In this document: piece by piece, positions 34,600-42,257 of the stretch
Layout of the letters: each line of letters starts with the position of its first letter
How positions within the stretch are numbered: the stretch's first letter is position 1
Assembly (NCBI GenBank): GCA_964509885.1
Contig: CAZDZL010000008.1
Span: forward strand, 33,582-97,581
Source: Palsa-1447 sp964509885
GTDB taxonomy: Bacteria > Verrucomicrobiota > Verrucomicrobiia > Opitutales > Opitutaceae
DNA length: 64,000 nucleotides
Direction: 5' to 3'
Translations under genes and position numbers: made by a program
Notes under the pieces: generated by a model
The model's input: only the letters and a program-made list of their open reading frames with translations
What the model was told of the DNA's origin: nothing
The model's database searches: none

Positions 34600-34675
34600 A
34601 AGTGGAAAAATCTACTGCTGCATAGGTAATCGTTTTGCGGTTTCCGTCAAGGAATGCTGCAACAAACAGCGCCAT
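34589..34675 (-). CDS. Candidate 28-residue leader peptide upstream of DAHP synthase
   Basis: A short frame from ATG 34675 preceded by AGGA at a 4-base spacing, one of few good ribosome-binding sites in this window. The peptide begins MALFVAAFLDG and contains three Phe and one Tyr, no Trp. Its stop codon sits in the loop of the hairpin at 34583-34599. It is read toward aroG and lies antisense to the 5' leader of the divergent ygfZ gene. Leader function is inference from this arrangement; the Phe/Tyr codons are not clustered. Confidence 0.35.
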   Translation of the reverse strand: MALFVAAFLDGNRKTITYAAVDFSTSPA

Positions 34676-34692
34676 TGCGTCCTAAGCGATTT

Positions 34693-35607
34693 ATGGGTAG
34701 CCTGTTAGCCGTGATCAAATTCCCAAAGTCGGCATCGATCTTCCCCTACTGTCCCGCAAGCCTGCTGCGGGTGACGGGGCCCGACGCCAAAACTTTCCTA
34801 CAGGGGCAATTTACCAATGACTTAAGCAATTTGGTTCCCGGGAAATCCGTCTACGGGCTGTGGCTGGACCGCAAGGGGAAGGTCATTGCGGACGCCACGG
34901 TCGTCGTCTCCCCGGGCGGCGCAGACTTCCTCATCGCGAGCCTCTCGTCGCCGGCGCCGGTGATCGAGGGCCACCTCGGCAGCCACATCATCGCCGATGA
35001 CGTCGCCATCGCCGACGAGACCGCCGCGTGGCGCGGCGTCTCCCTCATCGGCCCCGGGGCGGGCGCCTGGCTCTCGGGGGAGCCCAGGCCCGGGATCGCC
35101 TTTCCCGGGCGAAGGGACGCCGGAGAGAGCTGGGAATGGATCTTCCCCGAGGGCGACTCGGGGCGCGCGGACGCCGCCGTATCAGGCGCCACGATACTCG
35201 GCGCGGCCGAGGTGGAGCGCATGCGGATCATCTCGGGCATACCGGCGGTCCCCGCCGACATCGGCCCCTCCGACCTTCCGAACGAGGGCGGGCTCGACAG
35301 GGACGCGATCTCGTATTCGAAGGGATGTTACCTCGGCCAGGAGGTGATGGCCCGGATCAAGTCCATGGGGCGCGTGCGCCGGGCGCTGGTGCGCGTGAGG
35401 GGGGGCGTCGCGCCCCCGGCGCTTCCCGCCGGCCTCTGGCGAGGAGACAGGAGGGAGGGCGAGCTGCGCTCCGCAGTCGCCGATTCCGCGGGCTTTGACG
35501 GGCTGGCCCTGGTCTCGGTCGCCGGCGCCTCGCCCGGCGCCCCCTTTGCCCTGGCGGCGGGCGCCGCGGATACCGTGGAAATCGTAAAAATCGCGCACAG
35601 GCCGTGA
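34693..35607 (+). CDS. ygfZ: YgfZ/GcvT-domain folate-binding protein
   Basis: 304 residues from ATG 34693; ATG 34654 is an in-frame alternative. The diagnostic YgfZ motif K-G-C-Y-x-G-Q-E is present in SKGCYLGQEVMARIKSMG, preceded by LRVTGPDAKTFLQGQFTNDL at the N-terminus and RIISGIPAVPADIGPSDLP. YgfZ is a tetrahydrofolate-dependent factor for Fe-S cluster enzyme maturation. Divergent from the DAHP synthase leader; the next gene (HU) has its own 73-base upstream gap. Confidence 0.9.
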   Translation: MGSLLAVIKFPKSASIFPYCPASLLRVTGPDAKTFLQGQFTNDLSNLVPGKSVYGLWLDRKGKVIADATVVVSPGGADFLIASLSSPAPVIEGHLGSHIIADDVAIADETAAWRGVSLIGPGAGAWLSGEPRPGIAFPGRRDAGESWEWIFPEGDSGRADAAVSGATILGAAEVERMRIISGIPAVPADIGPSDLPNEGGLDRDAISYSKGCYLGQEVMARIKSMGRVRRALVRVRGGVAPPALPAGLWRGDRREGELRSAVADSAGFDGLALVSVAGASPGAPFALAAGAADTVEIVKIAHRP

Positions 35608-35680
35608 CGCGCGTCCGGCGCGGCCGGAATGCATTTGACCGCGCCCACCCGAGCCCCTTGCCTCGCAAAAACCGCGAAAC

Positions 35681-35956
35681 ATGAACAAGGCCGAAATGGT
35701 GAGCGAGGTGCAAAGGCTGCTGGGCGAGGGCACCTCGCGCGCGTCGGCCGAGCGCTCCGCGGACACCGTGCTCGCCGCCATCAAGCGGGGCCTCAAGCGC
35801 GACGCCGAGGTGCACCTCGTCGGGTTCGGCACGTTTACGGTTGCGCAGAGGTCCGCCCGCAAGGGGTTCAACCCGCACACGCGCCAGCCCATGAAGATCC
35901 CCGCGATGAAGCTTGTCCGCTTCAAGGCGGGCTCAAACCTTCGCGGGCTGCGCTGA
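35681..35956 (+). CDS. hup: HU-family nucleoid DNA-binding protein
   Basis: 91 residues, the usual HU length. MNKAEMVSEVQRLL forms the dimerisation helices, GFGTFTVAQRSARKGFNPHTRQ is the HU/IHF signature and DNA-binding arm with its conserved Arg and Pro, and KIPAMKLVRFKAG closes the fold. It bends and compacts DNA. The galactokinase-like gene begins 3 bases downstream, so the two may be cotranscribed. TTGACC at 35635-35640 is a possible -35 with no clear -10. Confidence 0.94.
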   Translation: MNKAEMVSEVQRLLGEGTSRASAERSADTVLAAIKRGLKRDAEVHLVGFGTFTVAQRSARKGFNPHTRQPMKIPAMKLVRFKAGSNLRGLR

Positions 35957-35959
35957 GCG

Positions 35960-37111
35960 ATGCTGGACGCCCTGACCCAGAAATTCCGCGCGGCGTACTC
36001 GCGCGAGCCCGAGCTCGTCGCCTGCGCCCCCGGCAGGATCGAGGTCATCGGCAACCACACGGACTACAACGGCGGGACCGTCCTCGGGGCGGCCATCGAC
36101 AGGAGAACCTGGGTCGCGCTTTCCCGGAGGGACGACGCGAACCGCCATTTCTTGAGCGAGGAGCGCCCCGGCCGCGTGGCCCTGCGCGCCGACGAGATGG
36201 AGCGAAGAAGCGGGGCGCAGTCGTGGGTGAACTATCCTCTGGGGGTCCTGGACGCCATGGGCGACGCCGGGATCGGCATCCCCGCGGGCTTTGACTACAT
36301 GGCGGCCTCGAGCGTCCCGGCGGGCGCGGGTCTCAGCAGCAGCGCCGCAATAGAGCTCGCCTCGTGCCTCGTCTTCCTGAGGGCGGTCGGCGCGAGCGTC
36401 CCGCGCGAGCAGCTCGTCGCGCTCGGGCAGCGGGCCGAGAACGAATTCGTGGGCGTTCCCTGCGGCATCCTGGACCAGGGCGTGTCCTGCTTCGGACGCA
36501 GGGACCACCTGGTCTTCATCGACTGCCGCGTGCCGCGCTTCGAGGCGATGGCGCTGCCCCCGGGCTCGAACTTCTGGATCTTCAACACACACACCAAGCA
36601 CGCGCTGATCGACAGCCTCTACGCGACCCGCCACGACGAGTGCATGGAGGCCGCGCGGGTGATCGGCGTGCCGCTTCTCGTGGACGCGACACCGGCGATG
36701 CTCGCCGCCGCCGAGACGAGGCTCCCCAGGCCGGCGTACAAGCGCGCCCGGCACGTGATCGACGAGATCGCCCGAGTGGGTCAGGCGGTCGCGGCCCTCA
36801 GGGCAGGGGACCTGGACGCGCTCGGCAGGCTCCTCTTCGCCTCCCACCGCAGCTCGCGCACCTGGTTCGAGAACAGCAGCCCGGAGCTGGACTTCCTCGT
36901 CGACGCCCTGGAGGTGGAGCAGGGCGTCCACGGCGCCCGGCTCACGGGCGGCGGCTTCGGCGGCGCCGCCATGGCGCTCACCTCCGATGCCTTCGGGGAG
37001 AGGGGCGTCAACCGGATATCCGAGTCCTACCTCGCCCGGTTTGGCACGAGGCCCGAGATCATCCATGCCCGCACGGGCGACGGGGCGACCCTCGTCAAAC
37101 CAGGGACGTGA
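35960..37111 (+). CDS. galK: Galactokinase-like GHMP kinase
   Basis: 383 residues, the GalK length. APGRIEVIGNHTDYNGGTVL is the substrate signature, VPAGAGLSSSAAIELASCLVF the GHMP ATP-binding loop, VPCGILDQGVSCFG contains the catalytic Asp, and LTGGGFGGAAMAL is the C-terminal motif. The first motif has Asn where classical galactokinases have Glu (GEHTDYN), a residue that contacts the sugar, so the substrate could be galactose or a relative. No galT or galE is nearby. The last 17 bases overlap the convergent prepilin peptidase gene. Confidence 0.82.
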   Translation: MLDALTQKFRAAYSREPELVACAPGRIEVIGNHTDYNGGTVLGAAIDRRTWVALSRRDDANRHFLSEERPGRVALRADEMERRSGAQSWVNYPLGVLDAMGDAGIGIPAGFDYMAASSVPAGAGLSSSAAIELASCLVFLRAVGASVPREQLVALGQRAENEFVGVPCGILDQGVSCFGRRDHLVFIDCRVPRFEAMALPPGSNFWIFNTHTKHALIDSLYATRHDECMEAARVIGVPLLVDATPAMLAAAETRLPRPAYKRARHVIDEIARVGQAVAALRAGDLDALGRLLFASHRSSRTWFENSSPELDFLVDALEVEQGVHGARLTGGGFGGAAMALTSDAFGERGVNRISESYLARFGTRPEIIHARTGDGATLVKPGT

Positions 37112-38006
37112 GCTGGTCGAACCAGGCGTCGACCGGGGCCCGCAGGAACAGGAAGTAGAGCGCCCCGGCGACAGCGAGCATCGGCCCGAAGGGGACGTGG
37201 ACGCCGAGGCCTATCTCGGCCGGCTGGCCGTCGGGCGTCTCGGCCCTTGGGGCGCCGGAGCCCTTGCTTCCGGAGAGCCTCTGCACGGCGACGGCGATCC
37301 CGATCCAGACCGTCCCGACCGCGGCGCCGCCGAAGATCGAGAACACCGCCCCGTGCCACCCGCAGAAGGCGCCGATCGCGCCCACGAACTTCACGTCGCC
37401 GAAGCCCATGGCCTCCTTCTTGAGGAGGGCCTCCGCGATGAGCGCTATCCACATGACGATGCCGGAGCCCGCGACGATGCCGACAAGCGCCGCCGAACCC
37501 GAGCGCAGGCTGTCGACGGAGTAGTACTCGCCGTGGATCCCGTGGAGGGTGGGGACGAGCGCGGACAGGAGGATGCCCGCGACGGCCAGCCCGATCGTGA
37601 AGACGTCGGGGATGATCATGTGGTCGAGGTCGATGAACGTCGCGCAGACGAGCGAGCCCACGAACACCCAGCCGCAGGCGGCAGCCGCCGGGGGGAGGTG
37701 CATCCAGCAGGCGACGAAAAGGGCGCCCGTCAGGAGCTCGACGAAGGGGTACCGCACCGAGAACGGGCGGCCGCAGCAACGGGCGCGACCCCTCAGGATC
37801 AGCCAGGAAAGGATGGGGATGTTGTCGTGCCACGCGATCGGCTGGCCGCACGCGCAGGTCGAGCCGGGCCTCACGATCGACCTGCCCGCGGGCACGCGGT
37901 AGATCACGACGTTCAGGAAGCTCCCGATGCAGGCGCCGAAGACGAAGACGACCACCGGGAAGAACCAGGGGTGCATGGCGGCCACGTCTGCGAGGGGTCC
38001 TGTCAT
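37095..38006 (-). CDS. pilD: Prepilin peptidase (A24 family, type IV leader peptidase)
   Basis: 303 residues from ATG 38006; ATG 37976 is an alternative. Eight hydrophobic segments. The cytoplasmic loop has the zinc-binding cysteines (CACGQPI and RCCGRP), and the two catalytic aspartates are in FIDLDHMIIPD and MGFGDVKFVGAIG. N-terminal GACIGSFLNVVIYRVP is typical. It cleaves and N-methylates type IV prepilins and type II secretion pseudopilins. No pilin genes are in the window. Followed leftward by no partner; its 3' end lies under galK. Confidence 0.92.
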   Translation of the reverse strand: MTGPLADVAAMHPWFFPVVVFVFGACIGSFLNVVIYRVPAGRSIVRPGSTCACGQPIAWHDNIPILSWLILRGRARCCGRPFSVRYPFVELLTGALFVACWMHLPPAAAACGWVFVGSLVCATFIDLDHMIIPDVFTIGLAVAGILLSALVPTLHGIHGEYYSVDSLRSGSAALVGIVAGSGIVMWIALIAEALLKKEAMGFGDVKFVGAIGAFCGWHGAVFSIFGGAAVGTVWIGIAVAVQRLSGSKGSGAPRAETPDGQPAEIGLGVHVPFGPMLAVAGALYFLFLRAPVDAWFDQLTSLV

Positions 38007-38031
38007 GCCCGCAGTCTGGAATGGAACCGTA

Positions 38032-38889
38032 TCAGGAGCCAAGAGCCATCGCCGCCGCCTCCCGCATGATGCGCGCGGTCTCCGGCGCGGGAAGCTCCGT
38101 CCAGATCTCGAAGGCCTTCGCCCCCTGGTGCACGAGCATCCCGAGGCCGTTGGCATGGGGCAGCCCGAGCGCCTTCGCCTGGGCGAGGAGCTGCGTCACC
38201 GGGGGATTGTAAATCATGTCGTACACGGCGGCTATCCCGGGAAACCGCGCCAGGTCGGCGGGCGCCGGGTCGCCGGGCTTCAACCCGACGCTCGTGGCGT
38301 TGATGACGATCGCGCCCTTCGCGAGGCCGTCGGCGGGGCCGTCCGACTCGAGGGTCCGGACCGGGACCTTTCCCGCGAGGGGGGCAAGGTGCGCCAGCAG
38401 CGCGTCGCGGTTCGGCCTCGAGCGGTTCACCACCCAGAGGCCCGCGCAGCCCGCCCTCAGGCACTCGACGGCGGCGCCCCGGGCCGCGCCGCCCGCGCCG
38501 AGGAGGACGACGGGCGTGTTTCGCAGCTCGATGCCGAGCTCCAGGCGGATGCCCGTGGCGAGCCCGTAGCCGTCCGTGTTAAACCCCTTCCAGCTGTCGC
38601 CGTCGCGCAGCAGCGTGTTCACCGCTCCCGCGTCCCTCGCGCGCACGTCGAGCACCGAGACCATGTTCACCGCGGTGACCTTGTGGGGCACCGTGAGGTT
38701 CACGCCGGCGAAGCCGAGCTTGCCCATCCTGTCGAGGGCGCCGGCCAGGTCGCCGGCCTCGATGTCAAAGGCGTCGTAGTGCCAGTTGCCGAAGCGGGGG
38801 TAGCTCTGGGCCAGCTCGGCCAGCGCGGCGTTGTGCATCACGGGGCTCAGCGAGTGGCCCACCGGGTGGCCGATCAGGGCCAGCCCCAC
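38032..38889 (-). CDS. aroE: Shikimate 5-dehydrogenase
   Basis: 285 residues from GTG 38889. IGHPVGHSLSPVMHNAAL, VNLTVPHKV with the catalytic Lys, GFNTDGYGLA and the NADP fold VVLLGAGGAARGAAVECL are all present, and NATSVGL follows. It reduces 3-dehydroshikimate to shikimate. The frame continues upstream with family-like sequence (LTLSDLASWKRSG) to a CTG at 38940 that overlaps the preceding stop as CTGA; no ATG, GTG or TTG lies there, so a CTG start is possible and would give 302 residues. Confidence 0.9.
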   Translation of the reverse strand: MGLALIGHPVGHSLSPVMHNAALAELAQSYPRFGNWHYDAFDIEAGDLAGALDRMGKLGFAGVNLTVPHKVTAVNMVSVLDVRARDAGAVNTLLRDGDSWKGFNTDGYGLATGIRLELGIELRNTPVVLLGAGGAARGAAVECLRAGCAGLWVVNRSRPNRDALLAHLAPLAGKVPVRTLESDGPADGLAKGAIVINATSVGLKPGDPAPADLARFPGIAAVYDMIYNPPVTQLLAQAKALGLPHANGLGMLVHQGAKAFEIWTELPAPETARIMREAAAMALGS

Positions 38890-38936
38890 GCCGGAGCGCT
38901 TCCAGCTCGCCAGGTCGGACAGGGTGAGGACGGGAT

Positions 38937-39806
38937 TCAGGACTGCAGGTACCGCTCGTGGGTCGCCTCGAATTCGTTGGCGAATTCCGAGAAGATCTGC
39001 GCGCGGGCTAGGTCGCTCGACGCCGAGTAGTGGTTCGCGAGATAGCGGCAGCTGCGGCAGAGCACCTCGCGGACCGTGGTGGGCGCCAGGTCGGAGGGCT
39101 TCGGGGCGACGTGGTTGGAGCGCAGGAGGGCAAACACCTCGTCCGCGTCCCTGAAGAGGCCCTGGTCGAAGGGGTCGATGAAGAACGGCGCCTCGTCGGC
39201 GTAGCAGCCCACGACGAAATGCCCGGGCAGGCCGACCGGCTCGAGCGGGAGGCCCAGGCGCTCGCCCACGAGGAGGTAGAGTATGCTGAGCGAGATCGGG
39301 ATGCCCTTCCTGCGCGTGAGGACCTTGTCGATGAAGCTGTTCAGGGGGTCCGTGTACTGCTCGACATTGCCCCGGAACCCCCACTCGTGGAAGAGCACGC
39401 GGTTCATGACCCTGCACTTCTCGCGGTTCGACGACGGCTCGGAGATGAGCTCGCGGCAGCGGGCCGCCATCTCGTCGATCTCGGCCCTGCACTCGGCGAC
39501 GTCGAGCTGCGGCGTGACGGTGCGGGCGAGGAGGAGCGTGCCCGTCTCGAGCTCGTAGTTCAGGGAGCGGATGAAGGCGCGGAACTCGCTGACCGGGTCG
39601 GTGAGCTTCAGCTCCTCGATGAACCAGGCCGCATGGCGGGCGAGGACGCGGTTCGAGCTGTGGGCGATGCCCTGGAGGAGGCTCGCCGCGGCGGCCCCGT
39701 GAACGGAGAATCGGGCGAGCAGGGCCCTTCGGACGGTGGGGCTGGGATCGTCCAGAAGACTCAACAGCGCCTCTTTCTCAGCAGCAGGCAGTGTTTCCGT
39801 TTCCAC
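38937..39806 (-). CDS. SirB1-type transglutaminase-like protein
   Basis: 289 residues from GTG 39806 (TTG 39812 also possible). An N-terminal HEAT-like helical part (PTVRRALLARFSVHGAAAAS) precedes the SirB1 core: NSFIDKVLTRRKGIPISLSI and LPLEPVGLPGHFVVGCY, as in family members. The catalytic Cys of true transglutaminases is not evident at the expected RKGxPxxLS position, so enzymatic activity is doubtful. Function unknown. Overlaps or abuts aroE. Confidence 0.82.
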   Translation of the reverse strand: METETLPAAEKEALLSLLDDPSPTVRRALLARFSVHGAAAASLLQGIAHSSNRVLARHAAWFIEELKLTDPVSEFRAFIRSLNYELETGTLLLARTVTPQLDVAECRAEIDEMAARCRELISEPSSNREKCRVMNRVLFHEWGFRGNVEQYTDPLNSFIDKVLTRRKGIPISLSILYLLVGERLGLPLEPVGLPGHFVVGCYADEAPFFIDPFDQGLFRDADEVFALLRSNHVAPKPSDLAPTTVREVLCRSCRYLANHYSASSDLARAQIFSEFANEFEATHERYLQS

Positions 39807-39882
39807 GCCCAAAATTGGAATCGGGTTTGTCGGCGCGTGGCAACACTTGATGGAAAAAATAGGCGGAAATTCCGCTGGACAT

Positions 39883-40578
39883 TCAGGAGCGCGGGCCGAA
39901 AAGCGCCGTGCCGACGCGAACGATCGTGCTTCCCTCGGCGATGGCGTCGTCCATGTCCCCGCTCATCCCCATCGAGAGGACGGCCAGCGGGAACCCCGTC
40001 GAGGACGCGAGCCCGTCGCGGATCTCCCTCAGGTTCGCGAACGTCCTTCGCGCGACGCCGGGGTCCCCGGAGAGGGGGGCCACCGTCATCAGTCCCTCGA
40101 CCCTGAGGTTCCCGCGCGCGAGCGCGGCGTCCAGGAGGCGCGGCGCCTCGTCGGGCTCGACTCCCGACTTCGCGGGGTCGTGCCCGGCGTTGACCTGGAG
40201 CAGGACCGCCAGGGTCCTGCCGAGCTCGCCCGCGGCGCGGTCGAGGATCTCGAGCAGCTTCTCGCTGTCCACGCTCTGGATCCTGTCGAAGGTGCGCGCG
40301 GCGAGGCGCGCCTTGTTGGACTGCAGGTGCCCTATCAGCTCCCAGGCCACCGCGGCCTGCGCCTGGGCCCGCTTGTCGACGGCCTCCTGGACGCGGTTCT
40401 CGCCCACGGCCCTTATCCCATAGCGCGCGGCGAACTGCGCGGCCTCGGCGGGCTGGGACTTCGTGACGGCGAGGAGCTCGACCCCGCCCGCGGGGCGCCC
40501 GGCGAGGGCGCAGGCCGAGGCGATCCGGGAGCGCACGGCGTCCACCCGGCGCCTGAATTCGTCAAAGTCCGGAGGCAT
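39883..40578 (-). CDS. yggS: YggS-family PLP homeostasis protein
   Basis: 231 residues. Single-domain alanine-racemase-like barrel. The PLP lysine is in VELLAVTKSQPAEAA; GENRVQEAVDKRA and WELIGHLQSNKARLAAR are highly conserved family blocks; GLMTVAPLSGD and LSMGMSGDMDDAIAEGSTIVR bind the phosphate. It buffers and delivers pyridoxal phosphate rather than catalysing a reaction. Divergent from the LysR regulator across 79 bases. Confidence 0.94.
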   Translation of the reverse strand: MPPDFDEFRRRVDAVRSRIASACALAGRPAGGVELLAVTKSQPAEAAQFAARYGIRAVGENRVQEAVDKRAQAQAAVAWELIGHLQSNKARLAARTFDRIQSVDSEKLLEILDRAAGELGRTLAVLLQVNAGHDPAKSGVEPDEAPRLLDAALARGNLRVEGLMTVAPLSGDPGVARRTFANLREIRDGLASSTGFPLAVLSMGMSGDMDDAIAEGSTIVRVGTALFGPRS

Positions 40579-40657
40579 GCGGATTGTTAGTAAAACTACT
40601 TCGGGGTTTACCCGAGCGGGAGACCCTGTACTCTGAAGTCAACAACGTGCGCTAATC

Positions 40658-41557
40658 ATGCAAATTGAAAACTTCAAAATCTTCGCGGACCTGGTGGAGA
40701 CGAAAAGTTTCTCCAAGGCGGCGAAGCTGAACAGCATCACGCAGTCCGCCGTGAGCCAGCAGGCCCGCGCCATGGAGAGGCACTTCAAGGCGCTCCTCGT
40801 CGACCGCAGCCAGAAGCAGTTCCAGCTGACGCGCGAGGGCCAGAAGGTCTACGAGTCGGCCAAGGACGTGCTGCACGCCTACGAGACCCTCCTGTCGGAG
40901 CTCCAGGAGCTGAAGAAGGTCGTCAGCGGGACGATCCGGATCTCGACGATCTACTCCATCGGGCTGCACGAGCTGCCCCCCTACATAAAGAAGTTCCTGC
41001 ACGACTTCCCCTCCGTGAACGTGCGCGTCGAGTACCGCCGGTCCAACCTGGTCTACGAGGACATCCTGCACAACTGCGTCGACTTCGGCCTCGTGGCCTT
41101 CCCCGCCAAGATCCGCCAGATCGAGAACATCCCCTTCCGCAACGACCACCTCATCGTCATCTGCCACCCCCAGCACCCGCTCGCCAAGAAGGGCGAGGTG
41201 ACGGTCGCCGAGCTCGCCGGCCAGAAATTCATCGGGTTCGACCCCGACATCCCCACGCGCAAGGCCGTGGACCAGATCTTCCGCGACAACAAGCTCGAGA
41301 TCGAGACGGTCATGGAGTTCGACAACATCGAGACCGTGAAGCGCGCCGTGGAGATCGACCACGGGATCGCGATCGTGCCGCAGGCGACCGTCGTGCAGGA
41401 GGCGAAGCAGGGGACGCTGGCCGTCCTTCGGTTCAAGGGCGGCGGCTTCACGCGCCCGCTGGCCATACTCCACCGCAAGGGGCGCGTCCTCACCCCGGCC
41501 ATGAAGAAGTTCCTGGGCACGCTGGAGATCGAGCTCCCGGAGGCGGGCGGCGTGTGA
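40658..41557 (+). CDS. LysR-family transcriptional regulator
   Basis: 299 residues. The N-terminal winged helix is FADLVETKSFSKAAKLNSIT followed by QSAVSQQARAMERHF; the effector domain starts at about 90 (GTIRISTIYSIGLHELPPYI). The type is close to CysB/CbbR-like regulators. Target genes are not evident. The only divergent neighbour is yggS, and a small palindrome TAGTaaaACTA lies in the shared 79-base gap, so autoregulation or yggS control is conceivable. A TTTACC/TACTCT pair at 16-base spacing is a weak promoter candidate. Confidence 0.9.
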   Translation: MQIENFKIFADLVETKSFSKAAKLNSITQSAVSQQARAMERHFKALLVDRSQKQFQLTREGQKVYESAKDVLHAYETLLSELQELKKVVSGTIRISTIYSIGLHELPPYIKKFLHDFPSVNVRVEYRRSNLVYEDILHNCVDFGLVAFPAKIRQIENIPFRNDHLIVICHPQHPLAKKGEVTVAELAGQKFIGFDPDIPTRKAVDQIFRDNKLEIETVMEFDNIETVKRAVEIDHGIAIVPQATVVQEAKQGTLAVLRFKGGGFTRPLAILHRKGRVLTPAMKKFLGTLEIELPEAGGV

Positions 41558-41610
41558 CTTGCGACGGAGGCGACCCTGTGCCAGCGTCTGCGAAGGTCAG
41601 GCATGCCCAC

Positions 41611-42123
41611 ATGAAATCCTCGCTTCTCCGCCTCGCCGCGCTCGCCGCGCTGTCCCTGTCGGCCGTTTTGCCCTCGCCCGCCGTGCCGGTCCCGCCCAAG
41701 CCGGCGCCCGCCTGGAAGCTGATGGACGTGGACGGCAAGCCGGTCTCGCTGGCCCAGTTCAAGGGAAAGGTCGTCATCCTCGACTTCTGGGCGACCTGGT
41801 GCCCCCCCTGCAGGACGGAGATCCCGGGGTACATCGCCCTCCAGAAGAAGTACGGAGACGAGGGCCTGGCGGTCATCGGCGTCTCCGTCGACACGGACGG
41901 GACGGCGCCGGTCAAGAAGTTCATCAAGGACTTCGGCATCAACTACGTGGTCGTGATGGCCGATGACGACGTCCAGAACGCCTACGGGCCCCTGCAGGGG
42001 TACCCGACGACCTTCATCATAGACCGCAGCGGCCAGATCCGCGACCGCAAGCTCGGCAGGACGCACGCGGAGGACTTCGAGAAGGCTGTCCTTGCGGTCC
42101 TCAGGGCTCCCGCCCCCAAATAA
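41611..42123 (+). CDS. TlpA/ResA-like thiol-disulfide oxidoreductase, exported
   Basis: 170 residues from ATG 41611. Signal peptide at about 1-25, then a TlpA-like thioredoxin fold: KGKVVILDFWATWCPPCRTEI with the redox CxxC, VIGVSVDTDG, and the cis-proline loop QGYPTTFIIDRSG. It reduces or oxidises periplasmic thiols, for example in cytochrome c maturation. It starts 53 bases after the LysR gene and is followed by a strong bidirectional terminator. Confidence 0.9.
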   Translation: MKSSLLRLAALAALSLSAVLPSPAVPVPPKPAPAWKLMDVDGKPVSLAQFKGKVVILDFWATWCPPCRTEIPGYIALQKKYGDEGLAVIGVSVDTDGTAPVKKFIKDFGINYVVVMADDDVQNAYGPLQGYPTTFIIDRSGQIRDRKLGRTHAEDFEKAVLAVLRAPAPK

Positions 42124-42128
42124 GGGGC

Positions 42129-42164
42129 GCGGGGCTGGCGATAACCCCTTAACGCCAGCCCCGC
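42129..42164. terminator. Bidirectional intrinsic terminator between convergent genes
   Basis: Perfect 12-bp stem (arms GCGGGGCTGGCG and CGCCAGCCCCGC) with a 12-base loop, followed by TTATTA rightward. It lies between the TlpA-like gene and the convergent GH3 gene and could serve both. Confidence 0.8.
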
Positions 42165-42257
42165 TTATTAGTCTGGTCGGCTTGCACCGACTCGATACTA
42201 CCCAAAACCCTGCGTTGAGGCAGGATGCTCCCTACAAGCATTGCGCGTGCCAGCCCG

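Noticed and set aside
42181..42250. tRNA-like or repeat-like stretch after the terminator
   Set aside because: No cloverleaf, no anticodon arm and no T-loop sequence; only a weak CCTGC/GCAGG hairpin.
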